64,000 bases of DNA from Pseudomonas sp. RIT288 (lineage in GTDB: Bacteria > Pseudomonadota > Gammaproteobacteria > Pseudomonadales > Pseudomonadaceae): positions 52,577 through 116,576 of the forward strand of contig NZ_JFYN01000010.1 in the NCBI RefSeq assembly GCF_000631985.1. Reading direction: 5' to 3'. Positions 51,137-58,803 of the stretch are shown here, piece by piece (positions within the stretch are counted from its first letter, which is position 1; every line of letters starts with the position of its first letter). The position numbers and the translations under genes are program-made. The notes beneath the pieces were generated by a model that was not told where the DNA came from, did no database searches, and saw only the letters and a program-made list of their open reading frames with translations.

Positions 51137-51850
51137 TCAAACAACATCAACCCCAACGTGAATCGCATCATGCCGCCAAAACTCCAGATCACAATCAATC
51201 AACCGCTCATGCTGATCATAATTGACCCGAGCAATCCTTAACCCCGGACTCCCGACAGAAACCCGCAAAGCCGCCGCCGCATCCACCGACAACGACGTCG
51301 GCACAATCTCGAACCGCACCCGCCCATAGCGCAAATCGTAATGCCGCGCATAAAGCTCGGTCATCGACTGATTCAAATCAAATCCCAGAATCCCCGGAAA
51401 ATACTGCGGATTCAGATAATGCTCGACATACAACACCAGCCGCCCGTCAATCCGCCGCGACCGACAAATCTGAATCACGCTCGACAAAGCAGGTAACTGC
51501 AACAACGCACACACCGCCACCGACGCCGGCTGCAACCGCGCCGAAATCACCTCGGTCGACGGCACCCGCCCCTGCGCACTGACCATCGCGTGAAAGTGAC
51601 TGCGCTGCATCAGGTTGTACGCCAGACGCGGCGGTGAAACGAACCAGCCACGGCGCTCCTCGCGATAGATCTGCCCCTGCGCCTCCAACTGCAACAGCGC
51701 CTCACGCACCGTAATGCGCGTGGTGCCGAACAACTCACTGAGCTTACGCTCGGCCGGCAACTTGCTCCCGGGCGCGAGCAGGCCGTGATCAAGTTGCTCC
51801 TGCAGCACCTGACCAATCGCTGTCACCGCTTTTGTTGCCTCATCGCGCAT
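51137..51850 (-). CDS. GntR-family regulator with UTRA ligand domain (HutC/PhnF subfamily)
   Basis: The protein has 237 residues from the ATG at 51850. The N-terminal winged helix (GLLAPGSKLPAERKLSELFGTTRITVREALLQLEAQGQIYREERRGWFVSPP near 27-78) is followed by a UTRA domain (about 95-230) that binds the effector. It is divergent from the ABC transporter genes, and two palindromes with a CTAG center lie between. It probably represses the transporter operon until its substrate is present. Confidence 0.88.
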   Translation of the reverse strand: MRDEATKAVTAIGQVLQEQLDHGLLAPGSKLPAERKLSELFGTTRITVREALLQLEAQGQIYREERRGWFVSPPRLAYNLMQRSHFHAMVSAQGRVPSTEVISARLQPASVAVCALLQLPALSSVIQICRSRRIDGRLVLYVEHYLNPQYFPGILGFDLNQSMTELYARHYDLRYGRVRFEIVPTSLSVDAAAALRVSVGSPGLRIARVNYDQHERLIDCDLEFWRHDAIHVGVDVV

Positions 51851-51853
51851 CAA

Positions 51854-52202
51854 CGTTACCTATCTGGACTAGACCAGCACTGTTTCGGGGCAAAAACCGT
51901 ACGGCCTGCAAGCCGTTTTCATGTATTGCAAGCCTAGGCAGTGCAGATGACCGAGAGATGACAAACCCGCCCGACGGTCGCCCTCATGACTTGCAATACA
52001 TCGGCCAAGTCCCTTGTCCGCCGGGGCTTTGACCTTGGTCTACGCTTACCGGGCAAGCGCCGAAACCGGGCCAATAAAAGGCCTGCCGGGCGACCGCCGA
52101 CATCAAAGTGTCATCCAGCCCCCTTAAATTGGCTCAGGTATTGCTGACCTAGACCAACACAAACCGCAATCGCAGCGTTGAACACGACCAAGGAGCTTCG
52201 GA
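51854..52202. promoter_or_regulatory. Divergent control region of the ABC import cluster
   Basis: A 349-bp gap. It contains a CTGGACTAGACCAG palindrome at 51864-51877, 14 bp before the GntR start; a 12-bp inverted repeat, ATGTATTGCAAG at 51921-51932 and CTTGCAATACAT at 51990-52001; a half-site TTGGTCTA at 52035-52042; a sigma-54-type element at 52129-52145; and TGACCTAGACCAA at 52145-52157. AAGGAG precedes the binding protein gene. Confidence 0.6.
52129..52145 (+). promoter_or_regulatory. Sigma-54-type promoter of the binding protein gene
   Basis: TTGGCTCAGGTATTGCT has GG at 52131 and GC at 52143, with the required 10 bases between. Transcription would start near 52156, inside the palindrome at 52145-52157, which the GntR regulator could occupy. 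Confidence 0.55.
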
Positions 52203-53270
52203 ATGAAACAGCTTTTCCTGGCAACACTGTTAGGCTCGACCATTGCAATGTGCACCTCCGCCATGGCGGCGGGTACCGACCTGAAAACCCTCGAAGCCGC
52301 TGCGAAAGCGGAAGGCGCCGTCAACAGCGTCGGCATGCCCGATGACTGGGCCAACTGGAAAGGCACCTGGGAAGATCTGGCCAAGACCTATGGCCTGAAA
52401 CACATCGACACCGACATGAGCTCGGCCCAGGAAATCGCCAAGTTCGCCGCCGAAAAAGACAATGCGACCGCCGACATCGGCGACGTCGGTGCCGCCTTCG
52501 GCCCGATCGCGGTCAAGCAAGGCGTGGTGCAACCGTACAAGCCAAGCACCTGGGATCAAGTCCCGGACTGGGCCAAGGACAAGGACGGCAACTGGGCACT
52601 GGCCTACACCGGCACCATCGCCTTCATCGTCAACAAGAAGCTGCTTCACGGTTCCGAAGTACCGACCAAATGGGCTGACCTCAAGGGCGGCAAATACAAG
52701 GTTTCCATCGGTGACGTAAGTACCGCCGCGCAAGCCGCCAACGGCGTACTGGCCGCTGCCCTGGCCAACGGTGGCGACGAGAAGAACATCCAGCCGGCCC
52801 TGCTGCTGTTTGCAGACATCGCCAAGCAAGGTCGCCTGTCGATGGCCAACCCGACCATCGCCACCATGGAAAAAGGCGAGATCGAAGTCGGCGTGGTCTG
52901 GGACTTCAACGGCCTGAGCTACAAGGCCAAGATGGCCAACCCGGATGACTACGTGGTGCTGATCCCGTCGGATGGCTCGGTGATTTCCGGCTACACCACC
53001 ATCATCAACAAATACGCGAAAAACCCGAACGCCGCCAAGCTGACCCGCGAATACATCTTCAGCGACGCCGGCCAGACCAACCTCGCCCGCGGCAACGCCC
53101 GTCCGATCCGCGCCGAACACCTGCAACTGCCGGAAGACGTGAAAGCCAAGCTGCTGCCGAACGAGCAGTACAAGAAGGTCACGCCGATCAAGGACGCCGA
53201 CGCCTGGGAAAAAACCTCCAAGGCCCTGCCGCAGAAGTGGAACGAAGAAGTCACCGTAGAAATGAAGTAA
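52203..53270 (+). CDS. ABC transporter periplasmic substrate-binding protein
   Basis: The protein has 355 residues with a signal peptide (cleavage near MAA, residue 22). It belongs to the large type II binding proteins of the iron/spermidine/2-aminoethylphosphonate group: VNSVGMPDDWANW near 40-52, ADIGDVGAAFG near 95, GNWALAYTGTIAFIVNKKLL near 130-149, YKVSIGDVSTAAQAANGVLAA and GEIEVGVVWDFNGLSYKA. With a phosphatase-superfamily enzyme and a HAD phosphatase in the operon, an organophosphorus substrate is likely; the sequence does not prove it. Confidence 0.86.
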   Translation: MKQLFLATLLGSTIAMCTSAMAAGTDLKTLEAAAKAEGAVNSVGMPDDWANWKGTWEDLAKTYGLKHIDTDMSSAQEIAKFAAEKDNATADIGDVGAAFGPIAVKQGVVQPYKPSTWDQVPDWAKDKDGNWALAYTGTIAFIVNKKLLHGSEVPTKWADLKGGKYKVSIGDVSTAAQAANGVLAAALANGGDEKNIQPALLLFADIAKQGRLSMANPTIATMEKGEIEVGVVWDFNGLSYKAKMANPDDYVVLIPSDGSVISGYTTIINKYAKNPNAAKLTREYIFSDAGQTNLARGNARPIRAEHLQLPEDVKAKLLPNEQYKKVTPIKDADAWEKTSKALPQKWNEEVTVEMK

Positions 53271-53309
53271 GACGACGAATCACCATCGTGTGATTGGTCG
53301 AAGATCCAA

Positions 53310-53400
53310 ATGTGGGAGCGAGCCTGCTCGCGAAGACGGTATCTCGGTCAACATCATTGTTGAATGAACCACCGCTTTCGCGAGCAGGCTCGCTCCCACA
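53310..53400. repeat. REPIN-type inverted repeat, class A
   Basis: Arms TGTGGGAGCGAGCCTGCTCG and its inverse, about 43 bases apart, inside the operon between the binding protein and the phosphatase-like gene. It may lower expression of downstream genes relative to the binding protein. Confidence 0.82.
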
Positions 53401-53452
53401 GGGGATCCAGGTTGAATCTGAAATTTCCTGTTTTCGCGGAGTTTTTGCCCCT

Positions 53453-54259
53453 ATGAAGCACAACGTCATCCTTGTCGTGCTCGACGGTCTCAACCACGAG
53501 GTCGCGCGTCACGCCATGGGGCATCTGCAGGCTTACGTTGGCGCAGGACGCGCCGCGCTCTATGAGTTGGAGTGCGAGTTGCCGGCCCTGTCCCGACCGC
53601 TTTACGAATGCATCCTTACCGGCGTACCGCCGATCGACAGCGGTATCGTCCACAACAACGTTGCACGGCTGTCCAATCAGCGCAGCATCTATCACTACGC
53701 CCGCGACGCCGGCCTGAAAACCGCCGCAGCGGCCTATCACTGGGTCAGCGAGCTGTACAACCGCTCGCCGTTCGTAGCGGCCCGCGACCGGCATACCGAC
53801 GATCCAGCGCTACCGATCCAGCACGGGCATTTCTACTGGAGCGATCACTACCCGGATTCGCACCTGTTTGCCGACGCGGAACACCTGCGCCTGCGGCATG
53901 CGCCGAATTTCCTGTTGATCCACCCGATGAACATCGACGACGCCGGTCACAAGCACGGCCTCGACTCTGCGCAATACCGCAACAGCGCACGCTCGGCGGA
54001 CATCATCCTCGCCGACTACCTGCAAGGCTGGCTCGACGCAGACTATCAAGTGCTGGTGACTGCCGATCACGGCATGAACAACGACCGCTCGCACAACGGC
54101 CTGCTGCCGGAAGAGCGCCGGGTGCCGCTGTTCGTCCTCGGCGACGCCTTCAGCCTGAATGCTGACGCCGCGCCGAAGCAGACCGAGATCTGCGGAACCG
54201 TCTGCGAACTGCTCGGCGTACCCCACGACAAACCTGTGTGCCGGGAGCTGCTCAAGTGA
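53453..54259 (+). CDS. Alkaline-phosphatase-superfamily phosphodiesterase/phosphonate hydrolase-like enzyme
   Basis: The protein has 268 residues from the ATG at 53453, with no signal peptide. Metal-site motifs are present: VVLDGLNHE near 7-15, HPMNIDDAGHKHG near 157-169 and TADHGMNND near 202-210. The nucleophile position reads LSRPLYECILTG, a Ser where relatives such as phosphonoacetate hydrolase have Thr. The reaction is likely hydrolysis of a phosphodiester or phosphonate brought in by the transporter. Its stop overlaps the next start. Confidence 0.78.
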   Translation: MKHNVILVVLDGLNHEVARHAMGHLQAYVGAGRAALYELECELPALSRPLYECILTGVPPIDSGIVHNNVARLSNQRSIYHYARDAGLKTAAAAYHWVSELYNRSPFVAARDRHTDDPALPIQHGHFYWSDHYPDSHLFADAEHLRLRHAPNFLLIHPMNIDDAGHKHGLDSAQYRNSARSADIILADYLQGWLDADYQVLVTADHGMNNDRSHNGLLPEERRVPLFVLGDAFSLNADAAPKQTEICGTVCELLGVPHDKPVCRELLK

Positions 54260-55101
54260 ATGCCATGACTCGCGGCAAATGGCTGGCGGCCCTGTGTCTG
54301 GTGCCGTTCGCGCTGTTCTTCATCGTGTTCGAAATCGCCCCGCTGGTCTGGGTGATGATCAACAGCCTGCAATCGGAAGAGTTCGGCTGGGGCTTCGCCA
54401 ACTTCAGCAAGATCTTCAATTCGAAGTTCTATCTGCAGGCGATCCAGTACAGCCTCGAGATCAGTTTCTGGTCGAGCGTATTCGGCATCATCATCGCCGT
54501 GCTCGGGGCGTATTCGTTGCGTCGGGTTGATTCGAAACTGCGCAACTTCGTGAATGCCTTCGCCAACATGACCAGCAACTTCGCCGGTGTGCCGCTGGCC
54601 TTTGCGTTCATCATCCTGCTCGGTTTCAACGGCAGCATCACCATCATGCTCAAGCAGGCCGGGATCATTGAAGACTTCAACCTGTACTCGAAAACCGGTC
54701 TGATCATTCTCTACACCTACTTCCAGATTCCCCTCGGCGTGCTGCTGCTCTACCCGGCCTTCGACGCGCTGCGTGAAGACTGGCGCGAATCCGCCGCGCT
54801 GCTCGGCGCCAACGGCTGGCAGTTCTGGCGGCACATCGGTCTGCCGGTGCTGACCCCGGCACTGCTCGGTACATTCGTGATCCTGCTGGCCAACGCCCTC
54901 GGCGCCTACGCCACGGTGTACGCGTTGACCACCGGCAACTTCAACGTTTTGCCGATCAGGATTGCGGCGATGGTTTCCGGGGATATTTCCCTCGATCCGA
55001 ATCTGGCCAGCGCCCTGGCCGTGGTGCTGGTGGCGTTGATGACCATCGTCACTGTCGTGCATCAACTGCTGCTGAAGAGGAGCTACCATGTCTCGCGCTG
55101 A
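54256..55101 (+). CDS. ABC transporter permease 1
   Basis: The protein has 281 residues from a GTG at 54256 that overlaps the preceding stop; an ATG three codons on is an alternative. Six membrane segments. The cytoplasmic EAA loop reads YPAFDALREDWRESAALLGANGWQFWRHIGLPVLTPALLG, near 175-214, the contact to the ATPase. It forms the channel with permease 2. Confidence 0.88.
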   Translation: MNAMTRGKWLAALCLVPFALFFIVFEIAPLVWVMINSLQSEEFGWGFANFSKIFNSKFYLQAIQYSLEISFWSSVFGIIIAVLGAYSLRRVDSKLRNFVNAFANMTSNFAGVPLAFAFIILLGFNGSITIMLKQAGIIEDFNLYSKTGLIILYTYFQIPLGVLLLYPAFDALREDWRESAALLGANGWQFWRHIGLPVLTPALLGTFVILLANALGAYATVYALTTGNFNVLPIRIAAMVSGDISLDPNLASALAVVLVALMTIVTVVHQLLLKRSYHVSR

Positions 55102-55888
55102 ATCCGGCCCGGCCGGCGTCTACCACCGCGTCGTGGTTTATCTGTTGTTCGCGATTCTGCTGCTGCCGTTGGTGGGCACGCTGATCTACTCAATTGCCAG
55201 CAGCTGGTCGGCGACCATCCTGCCCAGCGGTTTCACCTTCAAGTGGTATCTCCAGTTGTGGAGCGATCCGCGCTTCCTGCATGCCTTCGGCCAGTCGCTG
55301 CTGGTGTGCGTCGGTGCGCTGGTGCTGTCAGTGGTGCTGATTCTGCCGCTGCTGTTCGTGGTGCATTACCACTTCCCGAAACTCGATGCGCTGATGAACA
55401 TCCTGATCCTGCTGCCCTTCGCGGTGCCGCCGGTGGTGTCATCGGTGGGTCTGTTGCAACTCTACGGTTCCGGGCCGCTGGCGATGGTCGGCACGCCGTG
55501 GATCCTGATCGGTTGCTACTTCACCGTGGCGCTGCCGTTCATGTACCGGGCGATCACCAACAACCTGCAGGCGATCAACCTGCGCGACCTGATGGACGCC
55601 GCGCAACTGCTCGGCGCCAGCACCTTTCAGGCGGCGTTTCTGGTGGTGCTGCCAAACCTGCGCAAAGGCCTGATGGTCGCATTGCTGCTGTCGTTCTCGT
55701 TCCTGTTCGGTGAGTTCGTGTTCGCCAACATCCTCGTCGGCACGCGCTACGAAACCCTGCAGGTGTACCTCAACAACATGCGCAACAGCAGCGGCCACTT
55801 CACCAGCGCGCTGGTGATCTCGTACTTCTTTTTCGTGCTGGTCCTGACCTGGATCGCCAACATCTTGAACAAGGACAAAAGCGAATGA
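55088..55888 (+). CDS. ABC transporter permease 2
   Basis: The protein has 266 residues and six membrane segments; it overlaps permease 1 by 14 bp. EAA loop: NLRDLMDAAQLLGASTFQAAFLVVLPNLRKGLMVA near 164-198. It ends next to the ATPase gene, with an ATGA overlap. Confidence 0.9.
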   Translation: MSRAESGPAGVYHRVVVYLLFAILLLPLVGTLIYSIASSWSATILPSGFTFKWYLQLWSDPRFLHAFGQSLLVCVGALVLSVVLILPLLFVVHYHFPKLDALMNILILLPFAVPPVVSSVGLLQLYGSGPLAMVGTPWILIGCYFTVALPFMYRAITNNLQAINLRDLMDAAQLLGASTFQAAFLVVLPNLRKGLMVALLLSFSFLFGEFVFANILVGTRYETLQVYLNNMRNSSGHFTSALVISYFFFVLVLTWIANILNKDKSE

Positions 55889-56874
55889 GCTATGTCAGCG
55901 TCCAACACCTGCAGAAAAACTACGCGGGCACGACCGTGTTCAGCGACATCAACTGCGAGATCAACAAGGGCGAATTCGTCACCCTGCTCGGCCCGTCCGG
56001 TTGCGGCAAGTCCACGCTGCTGCGCTGCATAGCCGGGCTGACGCCGGTGGATGGCGGCAAGATCCTCCTTGATGGTGTCGACATCGTGCCGCTGAGTCCG
56101 CAGAAACGCGGGATCGGCATGGTGTTCCAGAGCTACGCACTGTTCCCCAACATGACCGTCGAACAGAACGTCGCCTTCGGCCTGCGCATGCAAAAGGTCA
56201 ACTCGGACGAAAGCCACAAGCGTGTCGCCGAGGTGCTGAAACTGGTCGAACTCAACGACTTCGCCAGCCGTTATCCGCATCAGCTCTCCGGCGGCCAATG
56301 CCAACGCGTGGCCCTCGCCCGCTCGCTGGTGACTCGTCCACGCCTGTTGCTGCTGGATGAACCGCTGTCGGCGCTGGATGCGCGAATTCGCAAACACCTG
56401 CGCGAGCAGATCCGGCAGATCCAGCGCGAGCTCGGCCTGACGACGATTTTCGTCACCCACGATCAGGAAGAAGCGCTGACCATGTCCGACCGGATTTTCC
56501 TGATGAACCAAGGGAAGATCGTGCAGAGCGGCGATGCCGAAACCCTCTACACCGCACCGGTCGATGTGTTCGCCGCCGGCTTCATCGGCAACTACAACCT
56601 GCTCGACGCCGACAGCGCCTCGAAACTGCTGCAACGGCCGATCAACCACCGTATCGCGATTCGCCCGGAAGCCATCGAGCTGAGCCTCAATGGCGAACTC
56701 GATGCGCAGATCCGCAGCCACAGCCTGCTCGGCAATGTGATCCGCTACCGGGTCGAAGCCCGCGGGGTGGAACTGGTGGTGGACGTGCTCAACCGCTCGG
56801 CGGCGGATCTGCATCCCGACGGTCAACGTCTGGCGCTTTCCATCGATCCGACGGCCCTGTGTGAAGTAGCCTGA
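55885..56874 (+). CDS. ABC transporter ATP-binding protein
   Basis: The protein has 329 residues. Walker A GPSGCGKST near 36-44, Q-loop VFQSYALFPNMTV, signature LSGGQCQRVALAR near 134-146, Walker B LLLLDEPLSALD near 154-165 and switch His in FVTHDQEEA. The C-terminal 90 residues are a TOBE-type regulatory domain (IAIRPEAIELSLNGELDA). It powers import through the two permeases. Confidence 0.93.
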   Translation: MSYVSVQHLQKNYAGTTVFSDINCEINKGEFVTLLGPSGCGKSTLLRCIAGLTPVDGGKILLDGVDIVPLSPQKRGIGMVFQSYALFPNMTVEQNVAFGLRMQKVNSDESHKRVAEVLKLVELNDFASRYPHQLSGGQCQRVALARSLVTRPRLLLLDEPLSALDARIRKHLREQIRQIQRELGLTTIFVTHDQEEALTMSDRIFLMNQGKIVQSGDAETLYTAPVDVFAAGFIGNYNLLDADSASKLLQRPINHRIAIRPEAIELSLNGELDAQIRSHSLLGNVIRYRVEARGVELVVDVLNRSAADLHPDGQRLALSIDPTALCEVA

Positions 56875-56880
56875 AGGCCG

Positions 56881-56967
56881 CTGCGAGCTTCGAGCTATGA
56901 GCTTCAAGCTGTAGACTGCGGCGTACTTGAATTCAATCTTGCGGCTCGAAGCTTGTAGCTCGCAGCT
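56881..56967. repeat. Intergenic inverted repeat, class D
   Basis: Left arm CTGCGAGCTTCGAGCTATGA and right arm CGGCTCGAAGCTTGTAGCTC with GCAGCT, imperfect, about 38 bases apart. Built of GAGCTT/AAGCTC motifs; unrelated to classes A-C. Confidence 0.6.
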
Positions 56968-56984
56968 GTTCTCGGAGAGAACCG

Positions 56985-57638
56985 ATGGCTTTGGCAATTT
57001 TTGATCTGGACGAAACCCTGATCCACGGCGACTGCGCCACCCTCTGGAGCGAACAGATGGGGCGCTTGGGCTGGGTCGATCCCGAGTCGTTCATGCGCAA
57101 GAACAACGAGCTGATGGACGCCTACAGCCATGGCAAATTGCGCATGGAAGAATTCATGACGTTCAGCCTCGAACCGATGATCGGCCGTACCCAGGAAGAG
57201 GTCGAGCACTTGGTCGGCCCGTGGGTCGAAGACTTCATCGAACCGATCATCTTCAGCGACGCCACCAAAACCATCGCGGCTCACCGCAAGGCCGGCGACC
57301 GGATTCTGGTGATCTCGGCGTCCGGCACGCACCTGGTCAAACCGATCGCCGAGCGCCTGGGCATCGACGAAATTCTCGGCATCGAACTGGAAGTCGCGCA
57401 CGGCGTTTACACTGGCCAGACCGTCGGCACGCTGACCTACCGCGAAGGCAAGATCACCCGCCTGCTGGAATGGCTGGATGCCGAGGAGGAGAACCTGGAA
57501 GGCGCGAGTTTCTACTCCGACTCACGCAATGATTTGCCGTTGCTGCTGAAGGTGGATTTCCCGCATGTGGTGAATCCTGATCCGGTGCTGCTGGAGCACG
57601 CCGAAAAAGCAGGTTGGCCGATTCATCTCTGGAAATAA
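56985..57638 (+). CDS. HAD-family phosphatase (SerB-like, subclass IB)
   Basis: The protein has 217 residues. Motif I DLDETLIHGD near 6-15 with the nucleophile Asp, motif II SASG near 107-110, Lys in REGKITRLLEW near 151, and motif IV SDSRNDLPLL near 175-184. It removes phosphate from a small metabolite. Its place after the ABC genes suggests it takes part in the same pathway, though a class D repeat separates it from them. Confidence 0.85.
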   Translation: MALAIFDLDETLIHGDCATLWSEQMGRLGWVDPESFMRKNNELMDAYSHGKLRMEEFMTFSLEPMIGRTQEEVEHLVGPWVEDFIEPIIFSDATKTIAAHRKAGDRILVISASGTHLVKPIAERLGIDEILGIELEVAHGVYTGQTVGTLTYREGKITRLLEWLDAEEENLEGASFYSDSRNDLPLLLKVDFPHVVNPDPVLLEHAEKAGWPIHLWK

Positions 57639-57645
57639 AAACAAA

Positions 57646-57720
57646 GCTCGCAGCCTGCGGCAGCTCCTACAGGGTGTACACCCTCCCACTGTAGGAGCTG
57701 CCGCAGGCTGCGATCTTTTG
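57646..57720. repeat. REPIN-type inverted repeat, class B
   Basis: Arms GCAGCCTGCGGCAGCTCCTA and the exact inverse, about 18 bases apart, between the convergent HAD and quinone oxidoreductase genes. Confidence 0.82.
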
Positions 57721-57735
57721 ATCTTGCCCTTCCAA

Positions 57736-58698
57736 TCAGCTCAGGCTGTCGTCAATCACCAGCACCACTTTCCCCGAAACCGTATTGCTCGCCAGCTCGG
57801 CAAACGCCGCTTCGGCATCTTTTACCGGAAAGGTTTTCGCCAGTTGCGGACTCAGCCGCCCTTCGGCAAACAGCGGCCACACATGTTGGCTCAAGTCGCT
57901 GAACAGATCGGCCTTGAACTGATCGTCGCGACTGCGCAACGTCGAACCGAGCAGTTGCACACGCTTGGCCAGTACCTGTGCCAGATCCAGTTTCGCCTCC
58001 CGCCCGCCCATCAAACCGATCAGTACCCAGCGTCCGTCCAGCGCCGTCAGCTTGAGGTTCAGCGCCGCATAGTTGCCACCGACCGGATCAAGGATCACGT
58101 CAAACGGCCCGAAGTCGCGCAGACTTTCCAGGTCATCGCTGCGCACCACGCCGCCCTGGGCTCCCAGCGCCTCACAGTAGGCCAATCGCTCGGCAGACCC
58201 GACGCTGACCCAACATGGATTGCCGAACGCCTTGCACAGCTGAATGGCGGCTGAACCAATTCCACTCGCACCGGCGTGCAGGAGAACTTTTTCGCCGGGT
58301 TTCAGCGCCGCCAGTTGAAACACGTTGAGCCAGACCGTTGCATAAACCTCGGGTAATGCCGCGGCCTCGATCAACGAAACACCCTCGGGCACCGGCAGCA
58401 CGTGCCGTCCGTCGACGACCACTTCCTCGGCCATTCCGCCCCCGGCCAGCAAGGCGCAGACCCGGTCGCCGACCTGCCAGGACGAGCCGGCGCCGACTTC
58501 GCTGATCACCCCGGAACACTCCAGACCGAGCACCTGACTGGCGCCCGGCGGCGGCGGATAAAGCCCGGCTTTCTGTAATAAATCGGCGCGATTGAGGCCC
58601 GCAGCCGCCACGCGAATGCGCACTTGTCCTACATCACATGCCGGGCTCGGCTCTTCAACCCATGCCACTTGACCTTCAACGCCTTGCAATGCCTTCAC
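57736..58698 (-). CDS. NADPH:quinone oxidoreductase, zinc-free MDR family
   Basis: The protein has 320 residues from a GTG at 58698. Features: NRADLLQKAGLYPPPPGASQVLGLECSG near 33-60, AALPEVYATVWLNVF, KVLLHAGASGIGSAAIQLCKAFG near 137-159 (nucleotide-binding Gly motif) and NYAALNLKLTALDGRWVLIGLMGG. Zinc-ligand Cys/His of alcohol dehydrogenases are absent. It reduces quinones with NADPH in the cytosol. Confidence 0.88.
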   Translation of the reverse strand: MKALQGVEGQVAWVEEPSPACDVGQVRIRVAAAGLNRADLLQKAGLYPPPPGASQVLGLECSGVISEVGAGSSWQVGDRVCALLAGGGMAEEVVVDGRHVLPVPEGVSLIEAAALPEVYATVWLNVFQLAALKPGEKVLLHAGASGIGSAAIQLCKAFGNPCWVSVGSAERLAYCEALGAQGGVVRSDDLESLRDFGPFDVILDPVGGNYAALNLKLTALDGRWVLIGLMGGREAKLDLAQVLAKRVQLLGSTLRSRDDQFKADLFSDLSQHVWPLFAEGRLSPQLAKTFPVKDAEAAFAELASNTVSGKVVLVIDDSLS

Positions 58699-58803
58699 AG
58701 TGCCTCCATAGTGAGTCTGGACTGAGCCCGAAGCTGTAGCGCCGGGCTTTTTGCATTATGCGACCGGCTCTCGTAGAACCGGCGACTTCAAAGACGGCCT
58801 AAT

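Noticed and set aside
50771..51198. Minus-strand frames of 106 and 83 residues before the GntR gene
   Set aside because: Residue content and place in a probable dispersed repeat point to spurious frames.
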